This document shows, one piece after another, positions 55,248 to 62,766 of a stretch of DNA of 64,000 bases (within the stretch, counting starts at the first letter, position 1; each line of letters begins with the position of its first letter). The DNA comes from Nocardia ninae NBRC 108245 (GTDB lineage: Bacteria > Actinomycetota > Actinomycetes > Mycobacteriales > Mycobacteriaceae): the NCBI RefSeq assembly GCF_007990755.1, contig NZ_BJXA01000005.1, positions 113,876 to 177,875 of the forward strand, read 5' to 3'. The notes under the pieces are model-generated. The model saw only the letters and a list, made by a program, of their open reading frames with translations. It ran no database searches and was not told where the DNA came from. The position numbers and the translations under genes are program-made.

Positions 55248-56306
55248 TCAGCTGTACAAGCCCTTGGCGAGCACCGGCCACGACGCGACGAACGCGTCCT
55301 GCCAGTAGCCCCACGAGTGCGTCCCGGTCAGGGTGAAGTCGAAGGTGGCCGGAATACCCAACTGGTTCAACCGATTCTGCAGATTCACCGAGCACATCCG
55401 GATGCCGGCTTCGATCGCACCGCCGACCACCAGCTGATCAGCCCACTGCGAGACACCGGGCTTGATCTGGAACGGTCCGTCGAGGGTGTCGTGCGGGCCG
55501 GGCAGTCCGCTGCCGCTGGAGACGAAAAGGTTCACGCCGCGCAGTTTGTCCGCGTGCACGAGCGGGTCGTTGGCCGCCCAGAGCGGACTGCCGGGCGGGC
55601 CCCACATATTGGCGATGGTCCCGCCGCCGCGTTCGACCGTCATCTGGACGAACGCCTCGCCGATCGGGTCGCTGGTCTGGGCGCAGCCGCTGTAGGACGC
55701 GACGCTGCGATACAGCTCGGGCTTGGCGATGGACAGGGCGAGCACCGAGGTGCCCGCCATCGAGAGACCGGCGATCGCGTTCACCTGGTTGGTGCCGAGT
55801 GCAGCATCGATCAGCGGCGGCAGTTCCTCGGTGAGGTAGGTCTTCCATTTGTTCGGTCCGAGCACCGGGTCGTAGTTGATCCAGTCCGTGTAATAGCTGA
55901 ACTGACCGCCCACCGGCTGCACCACATTGACGTTCTTGTCCGACAGGAAGTCCAGCACGTTCGTGCGCAACTGCCAGCTGGCATCGTCCACGCCGCCACC
56001 CGCGCCGTTCAGTAGATAGAGCGTCGGCCGGGGCTGGGTGGTGTCGGCGGGGCGCTGAATGTCGACTGGGAAGGTCGCGCCGTCCATCGCCGCCGACCGC
56101 ACCCAAATACGAATATTGCGGCCGTCGGGTTCTTCGACGCGCGCGATCACCGAACCGTCCGGGGCGGCGGGCGTGCCGACCCAGGCCGCGCTCGATGAAG
56201 CCGGCGCCTCAGCCTGCGCACCGGCGGCGGTGCCGACACCGAGACACAGTGCCGCCGCGAGTACTACCGCGCGAGCCCGAATCCTCCACGTCGATCTGCG
56301 ATCCAC
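55248..56306 (-). CDS. Mycolyltransferase paralogue (antigen 85-type)
   Basis: The 352-aa product has a signal peptide (VLAAALCLGVGTAAGAQAEA), an Ag85-type domain with Ser182 in GLSMAG, PTLYLLNGAGGG, and HSWGYWQD with the catalytic His. It is a second envelope mycolyltransferase; the paralogue at 12375-13397 shares the fold and motifs. GTG 56306 follows GGGAG by seven bases. Confidence 0.88.
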   Translation of the reverse strand: MDRRSTWRIRARAVVLAAALCLGVGTAAGAQAEAPASSSAAWVGTPAAPDGSVIARVEEPDGRNIRIWVRSAAMDGATFPVDIQRPADTTQPRPTLYLLNGAGGGVDDASWQLRTNVLDFLSDKNVNVVQPVGGQFSYYTDWINYDPVLGPNKWKTYLTEELPPLIDAALGTNQVNAIAGLSMAGTSVLALSIAKPELYRSVASYSGCAQTSDPIGEAFVQMTVERGGGTIANMWGPPGSPLWAANDPLVHADKLRGVNLFVSSGSGLPGPHDTLDGPFQIKPGVSQWADQLVVGGAIEAGIRMCSVNLQNRLNQLGIPATFDFTLTGTHSWGYWQDAFVASWPVLAKGLYS

Positions 56307-56545
56307 GAACACACTCCCAAAACCCCGACCCACACGACTGGCGAACCCGTACCCAACTTCCAGCGTGTCGGGCATTCGTCCAGCTGCGTTACCCGGTCGC
56401 GGTGTTCGATCGCACACACCGGTCCTGCTGCGACGGCCTCATCACAACCTCCGACGCAGGTCGAACCTGCGGGACCACCTGAACGCGAGACAACCCGATT
56501 CGCGTTCAGGCGCCCCTCCGCCGGGCGATCGGGATCGCCCGTAGC

Positions 56546-57760
56546 TCAGCGCGCTCCCTCGGCGCCGCGCCGCGCGACCGAGTCGATGGCGACCGAGATC
56601 GCGAGGACAGCGCCGGTGACCATGAAGCGCACCGAGGAGTCCACATTGAGCAGCAGCATGCCGTTCGTGATGGATTGGATGACCAGAATGCCGAGCAGGG
56701 CGGCGTAGGCGCGGCCGCGCCCGCCGAACAGACTGGTGCCGCCGATGACCGCGGCGGCGATGGCATTGAGCAGGATGTCGCTGCCGCCGGAGCTCTGGTT
56801 GACCGCGACCAGGCGGGAGGCGGCGAGGATGCCGCCGAGGGTGGCCAGGGCGGAACAGCCGACGAAGGCGGCGATGCGGATCCCGGTGACATTGATGCCT
56901 GCCCGGCGCGCCGCCTCGGCGTTGCCACCGACCGCGTACATGCGGCGGCCGAACACCGTCCGGCGCAGGATCAGGTCGAGGGCCAGCACGAGACCGCCGA
57001 AGATCACCAGGGTCAGCGGAACGCCGCGATCGGTATTCAGCACCGCGACGGTGGCGCCGAGCAGGACGGCGAGGCCGCCCGAGCGCAGCACGATCCAGAT
57101 CGGTGCCGCGACATCGAGTTTGGCGTGCACGCGTTGCTGCCGGGTGACCAGGCTCGCGGCGAGATGTCCGCCCGCGAGCAGCGCGACGAGCAGCCAGCCG
57201 AGCGCGGGCGCGAGCCAGGTATCGCTGATGGTGGCGATGCCGCGGTCGAACGGCAGGTTGACGGTGCCTTCCTTGCCGAGCAGATACAGCATCAGCCCCT
57301 GCCAGCCGATCAACCCGGCCAGCGTCACGACGAACGACGGCATGCTCAGCATCGTGCGCATGAGTCCGTGCAGCAGGCCGATCGCGGCGCCCACAGCCAC
57401 CGCGGCGATCACCGCGACGACGACGTTCCAGCCGTGGCGCACGTAGAGCAGTGTCATCACCACGGCCGTCAAACCGCTGACCGAGCCTGCGGAGAGGTCG
57501 ATCTCGCCGAGCAGCAGCACCAAAACGATGCCCAGCGCGATGGTTCCGGTCGCGGCCATCTGCAAAGCCAGGTTGGTGAGGTTCTCCGCGGAGAGGAAAT
57601 GAGCGTTGAGCCGGTAGAACACCGCGGCGATGATCACCAGCCCGATCGCGACCGGTACCGAGCCGACCTCGCCCCGGCGCAGTCGATCCAATGCGGCATC
57701 GGCCAACCCGCGCCCCTGATTTCCTTGCCAGACAGTTTTTTTCACAACGATGTCACTCAT
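56546..57760 (-). CDS. Sugar ABC transporter permease (XylH/FrcC-like)
   Basis: The 404-aa protein has about ten hydrophobic segments and the monosaccharide permease pattern LGEIDLSAGSVSGLTAVVMT and GLNPAA-equivalent segment RRAGINVTGIRIAAFVGCSA, with the cytoplasmic loop GNAEAARRAGI. It is the third gene of an SBP-ATPase-permease operon, 49 bp after the ATPase gene. Confidence 0.9.
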   Translation of the reverse strand: MSDIVVKKTVWQGNQGRGLADAALDRLRRGEVGSVPVAIGLVIIAAVFYRLNAHFLSAENLTNLALQMAATGTIALGIVLVLLLGEIDLSAGSVSGLTAVVMTLLYVRHGWNVVVAVIAAVAVGAAIGLLHGLMRTMLSMPSFVVTLAGLIGWQGLMLYLLGKEGTVNLPFDRGIATISDTWLAPALGWLLVALLAGGHLAASLVTRQQRVHAKLDVAAPIWIVLRSGGLAVLLGATVAVLNTDRGVPLTLVIFGGLVLALDLILRRTVFGRRMYAVGGNAEAARRAGINVTGIRIAAFVGCSALATLGGILAASRLVAVNQSSGGSDILLNAIAAAVIGGTSLFGGRGRAYAALLGILVIQSITNGMLLLNVDSSVRFMVTGAVLAISVAIDSVARRGAEGAR

Positions 57761-57809
57761 GACTCGGCCTCGCTGGCGCTCGGCTCCATCATTCGTTCGC
57801 TACGCTCTC

Positions 57810-58547
57810 TCATGCAGCTGCTCCCGTGATCGCTGCCACGATATCTTCTTGAGTCGCGTTGGCGGTCTCGAATTCCCCCGCATTGCGGCCCAGCCGCAGC
57901 ACGACAACGCGGTCGCTGACCGACCGCACATCGACCAGGTTGTGCGAAATCAACAGCACGCCGAGGCCCCGCTCGCGCAGTCGGCCGATCAACGCGAGCA
58001 CCTGCGCGGTCTGTTCGACACCGAGCGCCGCGGTCGGCTCGTCGAGGATCACCATCCGCGGCCGCCCGAGCAGTGCCCGTGCGATGGCGACCGATTGCCG
58101 CTGCCCGCCGGACAGCGCCGACACCGGTGCGCGCACGTCCTTGATTCGCACGTCGAGCGAGGCGAGCAGATCGCGGGCGCTGCGCTCCATCTCGATTTCG
58201 TCCAGCACGCTGCAGATTTGGGCCTCCGCACCGAGATGCAGGTTGGCGACGACGTCGAGGTTGTCGCACAACGCGAGATCCTGGAACACCGTGGTGATAC
58301 CCAGGGCCTGGGCGTCCTGCGGGCGGTTGATCCGCACCGTCTCCCCCGCGAACACGATCTCGCCCTCGTCGGCCACGGTCACGCCCGAGATCGCCTTCAC
58401 CAGTGTCGATTTGCCCGCACCGTTGTCACCGACCAGCGCCACCACTTCCCCGGCGCGCACCTCGAGGTCCGCGCCCGCCAAGGCCTGTACCGCGCCGTAG
58501 CGCTTGCTCAGCCCACGCGCCGAGAGAACCGTTGTGGGAGCTGTCAT
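57810..58547 (-). CDS. Sugar ABC transporter ATP-binding protein
   Basis: The 245-aa single nucleotide-binding domain has Walker A GDNGAGKST, signature SGGQRQS, Walker B VILDEPTAALG and switch His in LLISHNL. It is the one-domain type common in actinobacterial sugar importers, unlike the fused XylG. Its ATG overlaps the substrate-binding protein stop by four bases (ATGA). Confidence 0.92.
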   Translation of the reverse strand: MTAPTTVLSARGLSKRYGAVQALAGADLEVRAGEVVALVGDNGAGKSTLVKAISGVTVADEGEIVFAGETVRINRPQDAQALGITTVFQDLALCDNLDVVANLHLGAEAQICSVLDEIEMERSARDLLASLDVRIKDVRAPVSALSGGQRQSVAIARALLGRPRMVILDEPTAALGVEQTAQVLALIGRLRERGLGVLLISHNLVDVRSVSDRVVVLRLGRNAGEFETANATQEDIVAAITGAAA

Positions 58548-59626
58548 TTGATACCTGCGGCCTGACATGCCGCCGCGACATCGGGCGTGCAGATATCGGC
58601 GACGGTGTACAGCCCGTCCTTGACGATGGTGTCCTTGATGTTGTCCTTGCCGACCGCGATCGCTTCCAGCAGGTACGACGGGATGTCGGTCACGCCGTTG
58701 TTGGTTTTCGCGGGCGCCACCGGCTTCTCGCCGTACGCCAGCGCCACCGCCAGTTCGGCGGCCTTCTCCGCCTGGGCGCGGTAGTCGAGGTAGATGGTCA
58801 TGGTCTGCTCGCCGGTCAGGATGCGTTGCACGCCTGCGAGTTCCGCGTCCTGCCCGGTCAACGGTGGCAGCGTCGCATAGCCCGCCCGCTTCAGCGCCGC
58901 GATCGCGCCGCCCGCCATGCCGTCGTTGGCCGAGTACACCCCGACGATCGCGTCCTTGCCGAGCGCGGTGATGGCCTGTTCCATCTGCTGCTGCGCCTTG
59001 TCGGGCGACCAATCGGGCGTGTCGAATTCGCGTCCGATCTTCACCTTGCCGTCCAGCGCCTCGTGCGCGCCCTTCTTGTAGTCGCCCGCACTGGGGTCGG
59101 TCGGCGAGCCGTTGATCACCACGAGCTGGCCCTTGTCCAGGGTGCCGCGCTTGGTCAGCTCGGCCAGCAGCGCCTCGCCCTGCACCTTGCCGACCTTCAC
59201 ATTGTCGAACGACACGTAGTAGTCGTAGGTGATGCCGGAGATCAACCGGTCGTAGGCGATCACCGGGATGTTCTTCTGGTTCGCCGTGTTCACCTGCGGC
59301 GCAACGGCATCGGCATTCACCGCGTCGAACACGATGACGTCGGCACCCTGGGTAAGCGCGGATTCGAACTGGCCCTGCTGCTTTGCCGCGTCTTGATCGG
59401 CGTTGAAGTAGAGCACCTTGCACTTCTCGCAGAGCTGCTTGACCTTCGCCTCGAACAGCGGGCGATCGAAGGCTTCGTAGCGGGTGGTCTTGGATTCCGG
59501 GAGCAGCAGCGCGATCGTCGGGTTGTCGCCGCCCGATTTCGCATCTCTGGTGCTGTCGCCGGAGCTACAGCCTGCCGCCAGGACGAGTGCGGCCGCCGCC
59601 GCGGTGAGGAGCTGAATTCGACGCAT
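58544..59626 (-). CDS. Sugar ABC transporter substrate-binding lipoprotein
   Basis: The 360-aa protein has a lipobox LVLAAGCSSGDS and a periplasmic-binding fold of the xylose/ribose type: NPTIALLLPESKTTRYEAFD, GADVIVFDAVNADAV and later a second lobe containing GVYSANDGMAGGA. It binds a monosaccharide, likely xylose or a related sugar, outside the membrane. First gene of the operon. A ROK regulator is divergent. Confidence 0.88.
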   Translation of the reverse strand: MRRIQLLTAAAAALVLAAGCSSGDSTRDAKSGGDNPTIALLLPESKTTRYEAFDRPLFEAKVKQLCEKCKVLYFNADQDAAKQQGQFESALTQGADVIVFDAVNADAVAPQVNTANQKNIPVIAYDRLISGITYDYYVSFDNVKVGKVQGEALLAELTKRGTLDKGQLVVINGSPTDPSAGDYKKGAHEALDGKVKIGREFDTPDWSPDKAQQQMEQAITALGKDAIVGVYSANDGMAGGAIAALKRAGYATLPPLTGQDAELAGVQRILTGEQTMTIYLDYRAQAEKAAELAVALAYGEKPVAPAKTNNGVTDIPSYLLEAIAVGKDNIKDTIVKDGLYTVADICTPDVAAACQAAGIK

Positions 59627-59682
59627 GAGGTCACCGTGCCGAGAGGAGAGTGAGAGCGCCCGGTTGAGCGTTGGTAAGAAAG

Positions 59683-59695
59683 GTAGTTTACTAAC
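59683..59695. promoter_or_regulatory. Probable ROK operator
   Basis: GTAGTTTACTAAC, with TAGT/ACTA arms, is in the AT-rich gap between the divergent SBP and ROK genes, 35 bp before the ROK start codon. It has the AT-rich, weakly palindromic form of ROK-type operators. Confidence 0.35.
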
Positions 59696-59729
59696 ACGGA
59701 GGTGTCCAGTGGTACGAGCAGGAGGATTG

Positions 59730-60905
59730 ATGAGTAGGGTCGGCAATCCCCAGCTCCTTCGGACGATGAACGAGCGGCTGCTGCTCGACTACCTGCGGGT
59801 GGACGGCCCGGCTTCGCGCGGCGAACTGGCCAAGGCCAGCGGTTTGTCGAAACCGACAGTGTCCGCGGCACTTTCGGGATTGGAGCAGGCAGGTCTGGTG
59901 CAGCTGGTCGGTTCGTTGAGCGGCAGGCCGGGACCGACCACCGCGCTCTACGACGTGAATGTACGCGCGGGCGTGGTGGCCGGAGTCGATATCGGCCGGA
60001 ACTGGATTCGCCTCGCCATCGCCGATCTGCGCGGTGATTTCATCGGCCGTCGCGACGTGCGCAACACCGCGCGGTCGGCCGCCGATCTGGTGCGCCGGGT
60101 GCGCACGCTGGCCGACCAGGTCGCCGAGGAGGCCGGAATCGACTGGTCCGCGGTGCATTACGCGGTGATCGGCAGTCCCGGCGTGCTCAACCCGACCACC
60201 GGCCGCCTCGACTACGCGCAGAATCTGCCCGGTTGGGGACGCGCCGGGTTGGTTACCCAGTTGCGGGCCGCGCTCGGGGTCGAGTCGACCATCGAGAACG
60301 ACATCAATCTCGCCGCGCTCGGCGAGCTGACCTTCGGTGCGGGCGCGGGCATCCGCAACTTCGTGCTCATCTCGATCGGCACCGGCGTCGGCATGGGCAT
60401 CGTGATCAACGGCGAACTCTATGTCGGCAACAGCGGTGCGGCGGGCGAGGTGTCGTTCCTGCCCGCCAGCGAGGTCGACGCTCCCCCGCTCGATGCCCGC
60501 GAGCGTGGCCTGACCGAAACCGTCGCCGCCGCAGGCGGTGTCGCCCGCGCCGCCGAACAGGCCGGACTGCCCGGCGCCTCCGCCAAGGAGATCTTCGCCG
60601 CCGCGGCCGCGGGTGACCCACGGGCCGAGGCGGTGGTCGAGTCCGAGGGCCGCCGGATCGGCGCGCTCATCACCGCCGTCGCCGCGATCCTCGATCCGGA
60701 ACTCGTGGTGCTCAGCGGCGGGATCGGCAACAACCTCGAACTGCTCGGCGACGCCATCGAGCGCCGCATGGCCGAACTCGGTCCGCTGCACCCCCGCATC
60801 GTCGCCAGCACGCTCGGCGACGACGGGGTACTCACCGGGGCCGTCTCCCGTGCCCTCTCCGTGGCCAGGGATCGGCTCTTCGAAAGACGTTCGGCGGGCG
60901 CCTGA
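59730..60905 (+). CDS. ROK-family repressor of the sugar transporter
   Basis: The 391-aa protein has an N-terminal winged helix (RGELAKASGLSKPTVSAALS) and a ROK sugar-kinase-like C-terminal domain with GVDIGRNWIRLAIADL and ISIGTGVGMGI. Like XylR or NagC, it should repress the divergent transporter operon until its sugar binds. The Zn-binding CxCGxxGC motif of ROK kinases is not seen. ATG 59730 follows GGAGG. Confidence 0.88.
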   Translation: MSRVGNPQLLRTMNERLLLDYLRVDGPASRGELAKASGLSKPTVSAALSGLEQAGLVQLVGSLSGRPGPTTALYDVNVRAGVVAGVDIGRNWIRLAIADLRGDFIGRRDVRNTARSAADLVRRVRTLADQVAEEAGIDWSAVHYAVIGSPGVLNPTTGRLDYAQNLPGWGRAGLVTQLRAALGVESTIENDINLAALGELTFGAGAGIRNFVLISIGTGVGMGIVINGELYVGNSGAAGEVSFLPASEVDAPPLDARERGLTETVAAAGGVARAAEQAGLPGASAKEIFAAAAAGDPRAEAVVESEGRRIGALITAVAAILDPELVVLSGGIGNNLELLGDAIERRMAELGPLHPRIVASTLGDDGVLTGAVSRALSVARDRLFERRSAGA

Positions 60906-60913
60906 TACGCCAT

Positions 60914-60939
60914 CGGGACACGCCTTATAGCGTGTCCCG
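60914..60939. terminator. Bidirectional hairpin between ROK and small secreted protein genes
   Basis: CGGGACACGC pairs perfectly with GCGTGTCCCG across CTTATA. It lies between convergent genes and can terminate both; no T-run is present. Confidence 0.7.
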
Positions 60940-60968
60940 GCGGGCTCGATTCCCGGACGAGCGTTGCC

Positions 60969-61196
60969 TCAGTTCGACAGATACAGGTACCACAGGCCGT
61001 CATTACCCTGACGGCACTCCCACTTGGTCCATTTGGCATTGTCGCGTTCCACCTCCACATTGGGCCCGTCGGCCTGGCAGGCGGTCGCGGTGGCATAGTT
61101 GCCCTCGACCTGCACTTCCTCGGCGGCGGCCAGTCCGGAACCGGCGGCAACGAGGCCCAAAGCGATGGTGGTGACGGCAAAAGTGGTCTTGATCAT
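60969..61196 (-). CDS. 75-aa secreted protein with two Cys
   Basis: ATG 61196 follows GGAG. The product has a signal peptide ([20 protein letters not shown], cleavage near AAAEE) and a short mature domain with Cys in ATACQADG and WECRQGND, probably one disulfide, ending in GLWYLYLSN. Unknown family. It is last in a run of exported-protein genes on this strand. Confidence 0.75.
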   Translation of the reverse strand: MIKTTFAVTTIALGLVAAGSGLAAAEEVQVEGNYATATACQADGPNVEVERDNAKWTKWECRQGNDGLWYLYLSN

Positions 61197-61287
61197 CGGT
61201 TATCTCCTTCGTCGTGATCCAGCGGTGCGGAACGTGCCGACCCCGGGGGGATCGAGACTCGAAAGTGTTCAACGAACGCCTGATTCG

Positions 61288-61890
61288 TCAGCGCACGCTG
61301 AGCGGTGGGCCGTACTGCGGGCCCTTCGGTTCGGCGAAGACGCTCGGGCAGGCGCGGCGCATACGGTCCATCGAGGAGTTGAGGTCGGTCAGGGCGGCGG
61401 TGACCGAGTCGGCGACCGGCTGGGCCGGGTGGCCGTTGTCCAGGACCGCGGCGAAATCCGACAGCGAGTCGTGCAATCGGCCGCCTGCGGTCGCCACGTC
61501 GCCGTAGGCGCTGCCGATCAACGGAGAGCCCATCCGGTCGACCACCGGATTGATGGTGTTCGAGACCTGATGGGACAGCCACATCCCCTGGGTGACACGA
61601 GCTTTCACCTCGCCGAAATCACCACGGGCCGCAGCCGGACTCAGGCCGTCGAGTTGCTCGGACAGCTGCCGGAAGGTATCTCGCAGACCGGCGACGGCTT
61701 GGCCACCGAGGGCGCAGTCCGTCTTGCCCGCATCGGCAACCCGGTTGCGCACCGTGTCCGGCGAACCCGAGCTCGAACACCCGCTCAGCAGCACGGCCAC
61801 GAGCACGAACAGCGCGGCCACGGCCGGGCCGCCGAGGGCGGTGATCCCTCGGCGGGCCGGCCTGCCGTTGCGACGCGCGTTATGCGGCAT
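61288..61890 (-). CDS. Hypothetical lipoprotein
   Basis: The 200-aa protein has a basic N-terminus, a hydrophobic segment with lipobox VLLSGCSS and a helical mature region (QLSEQLDGLSPAAARGDFGE, VARDSVTAALTDLNSSMDRM-type) ending in a Pro-rich tail. It is likely anchored to the outer leaflet of the membrane. Its start overlaps the end of the 94-aa gene upstream (11 bp). Confidence 0.7.
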   Translation of the reverse strand: MPHNARRNGRPARRGITALGGPAVAALFVLVAVLLSGCSSSGSPDTVRNRVADAGKTDCALGGQAVAGLRDTFRQLSEQLDGLSPAAARGDFGEVKARVTQGMWLSHQVSNTINPVVDRMGSPLIGSAYGDVATAGGRLHDSLSDFAAVLDNGHPAQPVADSVTAALTDLNSSMDRMRRACPSVFAEPKGPQYGPPLSVR

Positions 61891-62164
61891 GGGTCAGCAC
61901 CGTGAGGATCGCGTTCTGCACGGCAGGCACGAAGGCGAGGGTCATGACCAATGCCATGCCGAACCCGGCCTGTACCTGCCGGTGCCGATTCCACCACCCG
62001 ATCGGGGCGGTGCGGGACCGAGTATTCCACTCGACGCCGGTGGCGACGGCGACCTCGTTACGTTCGTAGTAGCCGAACGCTACGGGGGCCGATCCGACAT
62101 CGAGCAGACCACCGAGCGCATCGGTGCTGAGCCCACCGGAGCCGATGTTTCGCGAATCGAACAT
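61880..62164 (-). CDS. 94-aa protein with C-terminal transmembrane helix
   Basis: It begins MFDSRNIGSGGLSTDALGGL, has a soluble Arg-containing middle (RTAPIGWWNRHRQV) and a single C-terminal hydrophobic helix (FGMALVMTLAFVPAVQNAIL). ATG 62164 is preceded by GGGG. No family recognised. It overlaps the lipoprotein gene. Confidence 0.65.
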   Translation of the reverse strand: MFDSRNIGSGGLSTDALGGLLDVGSAPVAFGYYERNEVAVATGVEWNTRSRTAPIGWWNRHRQVQAGFGMALVMTLAFVPAVQNAILTVLTHAA

Positions 62165-62194
62165 GGTGCCAACCCCTTTCGTATTCGTCGCCGG

Positions 62195-62722
62195 TTACAC
62201 GTCGATGGTGCTGCTCCACGGCTCCATCAGCTCGTCGTAGACGGCCTGGGTGAATTCGCCTTGGCCGATCAGGTCGCTCAGCACCGTCGCGGTGACGGCC
62301 TGACCTACCACGGCTACCGCGCCGATCGAGCCGAACGACTCCAACAGGCCGCTGAGGTCGCCGGCAGTGCCCACCGAGGTCGGCGAGACGGCCTGACCGG
62401 CGATCATCCCCGCGAGCTGCACGTTGCGGGATCGCCCGAACGCCTTGGCGGTCGCGGTCGCGATATTCAGCGGATGTGCCGCCACCGCTTGGGCATTCGC
62501 GCCCATGCCGAGGCCGGCCAGCAGTCCACTGAGCCCGCCTTCGAGGCCGGAGCCGTTCGACAGGGCCGAAACCTTGTCCTGGATAAGCTTTTTCGAGGCG
62601 GCGTTCAGCTTCTCCCGCTCCTCGGCGGTCAGCTGGCCGGAGCGTTCGATGATGCGGACGGCCTGGTGCCACTGCGGGCCGTAGAGGTACTCCAGGTGCA
62701 GGGTTTCCGGTGTGTGCGTCAT
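62195..62722 (-). CDS. 175-aa hypothetical protein of the repeat-protein cluster
   Basis: ATG 62722 follows GGAG. The first 60 residues are polar (MTHTPETLHLEYLYGPQWHQ, ERSGQLTAEEREKLNAASKK), the rest is Gly/Ala-rich with GGLSGLLAGLGMGANAQAVA, suggesting membrane association. It lies 44 bp from the end of the giant hydrophobic repeat gene and is probably cotranscribed. No family recognised. Confidence 0.65.
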   Translation of the reverse strand: MTHTPETLHLEYLYGPQWHQAVRIIERSGQLTAEEREKLNAASKKLIQDKVSALSNGSGLEGGLSGLLAGLGMGANAQAVAAHPLNIATATAKAFGRSRNVQLAGMIAGQAVSPTSVGTAGDLSGLLESFGSIGAVAVVGQAVTATVLSDLIGQGEFTQAVYDELMEPWSSTIDV

Positions 62723-62766
62723 GTCTGATCTCCTTCGTCGGATGGCTTGGCACTGTGGATGTTTCG

